Below, in pieces: positions 57,901 to 64,000 of a stretch of DNA of 64,000 nucleotides (positions are counted from its first letter, which is position 1; every line of letters starts with the position of its first letter). Under the pieces are notes generated by a model, which saw only the letters and a list, made by a program, of their open reading frames with translations, did not search any database and was not told the origin of the DNA. The stretch is taken from assembly GCA_030760725.1 (NCBI GenBank), contig JASWHV010000018.1, positions 16,586,273 to 16,650,272 on the forward strand, read 5' to 3'. The stretch comes from Neostapfia colusana. Lineage: Eukaryota; Streptophyta; Magnoliopsida; Poales; Poaceae. A program made the position numbers and the translations under genes.

Positions 57901-59036
57901 TGTCACGCCGCCGGAGCTTGCGGAAATGAAAGAGGGACTGAAGGCGAACATCTTTGCTGTGTACAGCTCGGTGAACGGTGGGCTGTGGTGGCCGGAAGAA
58001 TGGTTCCCGCAGTGGCGGCTCGAGCTGAACCGGCAGAGAAAGGATCGCCGCGGTGGAGCTCGGGGAAGACTGCGCAGGGTCTGGAACCGATGCGAAGGTG
58101 TTGAAGATGGCTTGGCGCACCCGGTGCTGGTCGCAGATCACCGGAAGGGTCACTGGATCGGCCGGGCGATGAGGAACCGACAGTTTACTCGGGCGGCGAG
58201 GAGGTTCGGCTTTCTGGGTGGAAATGCGACGAGGCAGCTGTGAAGACCCCCGTGCGACTGCTCGGGCGCGCAGATAGGGACCCTGCGAGGCGGTTCACCG
58301 GCCGAGGGCGGCAAGAAGCTGCTGTCCTCGCCGTTTCTTCGCCGTGGCGGTCGCTGCAGCGCACGCGAGTACCCGAGCTGAGCTCTCAGTCGGTTTCTTC
58401 TGCCTCAGTGGCTGACATGTGGGTCCCACCCGGGGTTTTAACCTCTGAAATTCACTCCTAATCACTGTTGTAAACAGTGAGCCCCAAAATACCCATGATG
58501 ATTCAAATTATTCACCAATGAGCCATTTGAATTGATTAGAATTTAAATTGGGTTTGGTTTGAATGAATTTCAGCACATGTTCAGTTTGAAATTCAAATAA
58601 AGTTTGAATTTGACCCACTTAGCTCATGTCAAGATCAACTCCAAATGGAGTGAAAATTGGTGTGTGAGCTCACAAAAATGTGCTGAATAAGAATATGCCT
58701 CCCACTTTTGAATTCATGGGATAAAAACAGTTTGAATTTGAATATGGTTTCAAACTGCCCTCTTTCTAGCTATACCCAAAATGACCTCAAAAAGGTTTTG
58801 AATTTGGGTGAAACTTGGCATGGACATCCCTAGCAATGTGTAGGAGTTTTCATATGCCCAGCCCCTCTATATCACATGTGGGGAATACCACTTTTGCAAT
58901 ATGTGAGTTTGTTCTCTAATGAGCATGTTGATGGTGGTTACTTGCTCTTCATTTGTGTTCATCAACTTGCTTCAAATGAGGTGTGTGGTGTGGTGATGAA
59001 CACTTTAAAAATGTGTCAAAAACTGAGGCCCTTACA
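54984..59036 (-). mobile_element. 3' LTR of F
   Basis: Starts TGACACGACCCC like E and ends GCCCTTACA. Clearly homologous to the E LTR along its length but with many substitutions. Stem-loop at 55491-55543 with arms pairing at 9 of 11 core positions plus a wobble. Confidence 0.93.
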
Positions 59037-59071
59037 TTCCTCCCCCCTTAAAAGAATCTCATCCCGAGATT
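59037..59071 (-). promoter_or_regulatory. PPT and adjoining inverted repeat of F
   Basis: The minus strand reads TAAGGGGGGAGGAA before the LTR. The inverted repeat at 59055-59071 has one mismatch (CTCATCCCGAG on the plus strand). Confidence 0.85.
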
Positions 59072-59107
59072 TATAAGGTGAAAATGAGAGAGAGGACGGT
59101 GGAAAAA

Positions 59108-60935
59108 TTACCGGATATGCGACGTGAAAAAGTCGGGGTAGTTAGCGCGAAGAAATCCTTCGCTCTCCCATGTCGCTTCGTCCACGGAGTTATTACTCCA
59201 TAGAACTTTGTAGAACCACAACGTACGGCTGCGTGTGGTTCGGGCCTTTTCGTCAATAATCTGAACCGGTTCCTCCCGATAGGTGAGATCCGGTTGCAGT
59301 TCTTCAATGTCCTCCAGCTGAACGGTAGTAGATAGCTTAAGACACTTCCTCAGCTGGGAAATGTGAAAGACGTCGTGCACACCGGAAAGTGCTTCTGGTA
59401 ATCTCAGCCAGTATGCTACTGATCCACATCTTTCGGTAATCTGGAATGGACCGATGAATCGGGGTGCTAACTTTCCTCTCACCCCAAATCTGTTTACCCC
59501 TTCATTGGAGACACACGTAGGTATACGTGATCCCCACCTTGAATTGTAATGGGCGTCTTCTCCGGTCCGCTTACTGTTTTTGACGGGATTGGGTGGCTTT
59601 TAGGTTCGCTTGAATCAGTCGAACCTTCTCTTCCGCGTTGTTGACAAGGTCAATCCCAAAGGTAACACTTTCGCCAGACTCACACCAATTCAATGGTGTG
59701 TGGCATTTTCTCCCGTATAGCGCCTCATAAGGTGCCATATTGATGCTGGCTTGGTACCCATTATTGTACGAGAACTCGGCTAACGGCAAGTGATCATCCC
59801 AATTCTTGTTGTGGTTGAGAGCGCAAGCTCGTAGCATGTCTTCTAGGATCTGATTTACCCGCTCGGTTTGCCCATCCGTCTGCGGGTGGTACGCTGAACT
59901 ACGGATCAGCTTCGTCCCCAATGCAGCGTGCAGCTGCTCCCAAAAACGGGACACAAATAAAGTGCCCCAGTCCGATATGATGGTGCAGGGTACGCCGTAC
60001 AAGCATAGGATCCGTGAGATGTACAGTTCAGCGTACTTCTTGGCGTTGTAGTTGGTGTTGACCAGGATGAAATGGGCAACTTTGGTGAGCCGGTCGACAA
60101 TCACCCACACAGAATCATGTTTTTGAAAGGTGGTGGGTAAACCAACGATGAAGTCCATGCTCACATCCTCCCACTTCCACGCAGGAACACCCAATGGTTG
60201 TAGCAGTCCCGGTTTCCGCATATGATCTGCCTTCACCCTTCGACATGTATCGCACTCGGACACGTACTTCGCGATCTCCCGCTTCATCCGTGTCCACCAA
60301 AAATTGCTTCTGAGTTCTTGATACATTTTGTTGCTGCCGGGGTGAATAGAAACTTTTGATAAGGGAGCCTTATCAAAAATTTTCTTCCGTAACTCCGGGT
60401 TACGGGGTACGACGATCCGGTCCTTGAACCATAGGACGCCGTCTCCGTCCTTCCAGAAACATTTCAGCTCCCCACTGTCTACACGTCTCTGCAAATGCGA
60501 CATGCCCTTGTCATGTTTCTAAGCTGCCGCTATCTCTTCACGGATGGTGGGGATCAAAGCTAGGTTGTAGAGAGCTCCGTGTGGAATCACATGTAGTGGT
60601 GGTTCGATCTCTTCCAACGGTGTGATGGTCAGATTGTTGACGTGTGACTTGCGGCTCAGCGCATCTGCCACTATGTTTGCCTTGCCTGGATGATAATGGA
60701 TCTCTATTTCGTAATCCTTTATCAGTTCTAACCATCTTCGCTGCCTCATGTTCAGCTCCTTCTGAGTGAATATGTACTTGAGGCTTTTGTGGTCGGTATA
60801 TAAATGTACGAGGTTACCGAGTAGGTAGTGCCTCCACATTTTCAGTGCAAGTACCACGGCAGCGAGCTCCAAGTCGTGGGTTGGATAATTCTGCTCATGG
60901 TTTCTAAGCTGTCGTGATCCATACGCGACCACTCT
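59108..60935 (-). pseudogene. Element F RNase H end, integrase and chromodomain, broken
   Basis: Frames 60932-60519 (RNase H end, LELAAV, YTDHKSL), 60503-59571 (integrase) and 59482-59108 (integrase C-terminus and a complete chromodomain ending NYPDFFTSHIR). Stops: TAG at 60519-60521 in a Gln position and TAA at 59571-59573. The integrase zinc-finger HLSK has become PLSK, losing a zinc ligand, and SDRG has become SDWG next to the catalytic Asp. Confidence 0.92.
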
Positions 60936-62171
60936 TCAGTCTTGCATCAGCACACATCCGAGCCCAATGCCGGATGCATCGCAGTACACATCAAACGGTT
61001 TTGTTGTGTCTGGCTGCGCCAAAACCGGTGCTGATGTCAGGTGCTTGACTAAAGACTTGAATGCTGCTTCACATGCTGGACTCCAAACATATTTGGTAGC
61101 CTTCTTCAGCAGCTCTGTCATTGGCTTGGCAATCTTCGAGAAGTTCGGAATGAACCTCCAATAATATCCCGCGAGTCCGAGGAAACTCGGTACCTCATGA
61201 ACAGTTCTCGGGGATTTCCAATTCAGCACTTGAGTGATCTTGCTCGGGTCTACAGCGATACCCTCCGCTGAGATGATATGCCCGAGGAAAGGCACTTGCG
61301 ATATCCAAAACTCGCATTTGCTGAATTTCGCGTATAACTTGTGATCCCGCAGCCGTTGCAAGACTATACACAGATGCTTCTTGTGATCTTCCTCCGAGTT
61401 GGAATATACCAGGATGTCGTCGATGAAGACCACGACAAACTTGTCCAGCTCCGGCATGAATACCGAGTTCATCAAGTACATGAAGTGAGCTGGAGCATTG
61501 GTGAGGCCGAAGGACATGACCAGGTACTCATAAAGTCCGTACCTTGTTGAGAAAGCTATCTTTGGAATGTCGTCCGCCCTTATCTTAATCTGATGGTACC
61601 TGGATCTTAATTCCATCTTGGAAAAGATCTTTGCTTTGACCAACTGATCAAACAACATGTCGATCCGTGGCAACGGGTACTTGTTCTTGATGGTTACGGC
61701 ATTTAACGGACGATAGTCCACGCAAAGCCGCAACGTCTCATCCTTCTTCTTTACAAATAATGCCGAACAGCCCCATGGTGAGGAGCTCGGCCTAATAAAA
61801 CCCTTTTCCAGCAGGTCCGTTAGCTGGGTCTTCAATTCAGCCAACTCCTTGGGCGCCATCTTGTACGGCCTTCAGGATATTGGCATGGTTCCCGGTGCAA
61901 GTTCAATCTTGAACTCCACCTCTCTATCAGGCGGCATCCCCGGCAAATCATTCGGGAACACGTCAGGGAACTCTCGGACCACTGGAATATCTTCCAATCT
62001 GATGGTTGTGGCTTGATAGACACTTGGAAGTTTTATTTCTGGACTGTCCATAAATAAGGAGTGAGATTCGTGCACTTCTGAGTTTAAATGCACAACTCGG
62101 AGGATGGTGTCTAAAACAGCGCCGTGGCGGGTTAACCACGACATCCCTAGGATGACATCGACATTTTGTCC
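60936..62171 (-). pseudogene. Element F protease end and reverse transcriptase, broken
   Basis: Frame 61859-60936 covers the RT with FIDDILVYS intact, through YCDASGIGLGC, ended by TGA at 60936-60938. Frame 62144-61872 covers the region before RT, ended by TGA at 61872-61874. Both TGA codons are CGA in element E, a CpG-type C-to-T change. Confidence 0.92.
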
Positions 62172-63663
62172 CTATAAGATTATGAGAGACGTAGGGTAGA
62201 CTCTACCCTCTAAGCACAATGGCGCTTTTGGAACCATCATGCTTGCTGAAATTTTCCCACCCGGTGAACAGATCACATAAGGACTATCGGTGGGTAATAT
62301 TTGCAAGCTATATTTATCAATGAAAGCTTGGCTAATGAAGCTATGTATGGCGCCTGAATCAAATAGTACTATAGCGGGATGCTGGTGGAGTTGGAACATA
62401 CCCGCAAGGATTGGCTCACCCTCCGGCACGTCCTCTATGGCAAGCTGGTGGACAGTGCCGGGCCTAGGGTTTGCCCGCCGCGCATTGGTGGGGTTCCGGG
62501 GTTGATTCCTCCCTGGAAACTGTGGTGCAACTCCGCCGCCATGCCTCTCCGGGCAACTGCTGGTGAAGTGTCCTGGACGACCACACTTGTAACATGTGGC
62601 CGTTGCTGGTGTCGTGCTCAGGGGACGAAAGCTCAGCATGCGCTGCTGAGGTGCATACGCATGCGGCATCGCCCGTTGCTGCTGTTGTTGCGGAGGTGGT
62701 ACTGGCAGTGCCGGCCTGAACGCCGGTGAAGAGTACGGTCAACTGCGGAACGGCATCGACCTCTGGGGTGGCTGCGAGCATGGACCTGATGGTGGGCGAT
62801 TCACCATCCGAAACTTCTGAGAAGGACCGCCTCCTTCTCCGCTGCTTTGCGGCGCGCTTCGCTTTCTCTCCGCCGCTGCTAACTCCTTGCTGGAGTCCTC
62901 TTGAACAATCGCAGCATCAATTATGTCATTGAGGCTGCCGCGATTGAACATCGCCAATTTCTCCTTCAGGAGCGGGTTAAGCCCCTGGTAAAAGTGGTCC
63001 CGCCGCTTCTCGTCGGTATCTGCATGATACGACGCATAGAGCGCGAGATCGTTGAACGCCCTGGAGTATTCCAGCGCGTTCCGGCTCCCCTGTTACAGGT
63101 GTAAGAATTCCTGCGTCTTCCCCTTCATCAAACCTGGCAGTATGTGATAGGCCCTGAAGGCCGTCCGGAACTCCGTCCAGGTCATAACTCGGTCGGTGGG
63201 CTGTGAAGCACAAAAGTTTGCCCACCACGCGCTCGCGGATCCTTGGAGCTGCTGGACCGCGAACTAAGTCTTGCACTGCTCACTTATCTGGAGCAGCCCG
63301 AACTTCATCTCTATCGCGCGGAGCCAGTTGTCCACGTCAAGAGGTTCATCCGCCCGTTGAGAATACCGGGGGATGAGTCTCCAGGAAGTCGGAGTAGGAG
63401 CTCTGTTGATGCTCCTCACGATCTTGATGTCTCTCTGGGCGAGACGTATTGGCGATAAGAGTTTGCAGCAACTCCGTGTGCTGCTGATGCGAACCCGCCA
63501 TCGCCGCGACGATGTCGGCCAATGTAACCGTTGGCAGTGGCGGTGGCGGTGTTTGCTGTTGCTGTTGCTGCTGCTGTCCCGAGGAGTCCTCGGGGGGCTG
63601 TTGGGAGGTCTCTCCCCCTTGGCTAGTACCCCCAACATCCGGGTTGGCACAAGTTCGCGTCAT
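62172..63663 (-). pseudogene. Element F gag and protease, broken
   Basis: ATG at 63661-63663 (MTRTCANPDVGG) with TTTCAG one base before it. A 1-bp insertion near 63357 shifts the frame. TAG at 63264-63266 (CAG in E), a damaged stretch 62977-63130, and TGA at 62739-62741 follow. The zinc knuckle CYKCGRPGHFTSSC is intact in frame 62669-62172. The protease motif reads DSGAIH instead of DSGATH. Confidence 0.92.
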
Positions 63664-63935
63664 TCTGAAATTCCAAACAGCAGCGATTAGCTCATGTCAT
63701 ACTTAAAATTCCATATGCAACAGTAGGTATTGAAGTGACACATGATTAATTTGCACAACATTCACATATATTGATAAAGCATAAACTTTATACAAGATAC
63801 ATTATTCTCGGGTCTCCGAGAAGTCTTGCTCATGTCGTCACTACCTATACATACGCTACTGTCTACACGACATGTCACCGATTACAAAAGTTGGGTTACA
63901 CTACCCTAGCTGCCCTACTTGGCAACTGTAACCCC
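63664..63935 (-). promoter_or_regulatory. 272-bp spacer between extra ORF and gag in F
   Basis: Same length and position as 42266-42537 in E; non-coding. Confidence 0.6.
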
Positions 63936-64000
63936 CTACTCGGAGTAGAACTCGACCTCCTGCGGGTCGTCCTCCTCCGGTACCTCTGCTGGTGGCTCAG
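63936..64000 (-). CDS. Extra ORF of element F, C-terminal end (cut by window)
   Basis: Stop at 63936-63938, preceded by codons for PPAEVPEEDDPQEVEFYSE, the same residues as in E. I see two base differences from E in this stretch and both are silent. The remainder lies outside the window. Confidence 0.8.
   Translation of the reverse strand, partial: EPPAEVPEEDDPQEVEFYSE

Larger units (their letters stand above)
54984..64000 (-). mobile_element. Element F: second member of the E family, truncated by the window edge
   Basis: 3' LTR 54984-59036 (4053 bp, same ends as E), PPT, then decayed pol, gag and the end of the extra ORF at 63936-64000. Gene order and spacers match E. The 5' LTR and right TSD lie outside the window. 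Many stops and indels make it older or more damaged than E. Confidence 0.93.

Overview
The window is a dense cluster of nested plant retrotransposons. I see no host gene, tRNA or rRNA. The families present (Sirevirus-type Ty1/copia, chromodomain Ty3/gypsy of Tekay/Del type with about 4 kb LTRs, a CRM-like gypsy and a zf-RVT LINE) point to intergenic heterochromatin of a grass. The species cannot be named from this sequence. Elements are labelled here as follows: G0 (CRM-like gypsy), A (Sirevirus), B and C (other copias), L (LINE), S (solo LTR), H, E, D and F (Tekay-like chromoviruses).

Layout from left to right. 1-1628 is the 3' end of G0 (+), whose 3' LTR overlaps its pol gene. G0 lies in copia B (+), seen at 1629-1997 and 11738-12421. 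B is split by the complete Sirevirus A (-), 1998-11732, TSD CAAAC. 12422 to about 12800 is unassigned. Copia C (-) follows to about 14117 and is interrupted by LINE L (-), 14118-14787 plus a 17-bp remnant at 18447-18463. L carries two insertions 17 bp apart: solo LTR S (14788-18441, flanks AAAAA) and chromovirus H (from 18464). H is itself split by E inside its 3' LTR (E is 18986-49021, TSD TTAAG) and by F in its leader (F runs from 54984 past the right edge). D (23192-37804, TSD AGAAC) is inserted in the chromodomain of E. The deepest chain in view is C, L, H, E, D.

State of the elements. D is the youngest: a single uninterrupted 1472-residue gag-pol frame and LTRs differing by about 4 substitutions in 4.17 kb. 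E has two 1-bp frameshifts, plus D inside its pol. F is riddled with stops, many of them C-to-T type. H lost about 2.6 kb from gag to the front of integrase. A has four transition-type nonsense codons and two frameshifts. The missing parts of B, C, L and H must lie outside the window.

Most interesting observations. (1) E and F carry an extra ORF of 314 codons upstream of gag, absent from the leaders of D and H. (2) The extra ORF and every gag ORF begin 0-1 nt after a splice-acceptor-like CAG, and the D and E leaders share a donor-like GTGAGG near the PBS. Alternative splicing could therefore deliver the extra ORF and gag-pol from one promoter. (3) The U5 part of the LTRs of D, E, F and H holds a near-invariant sequence inside an inverted repeat whose arms differ between families but still pair, a covariation-like sign of a structured RNA. 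(4) The gag of D has no zinc knuckle although the rest of its polyprotein is complete.
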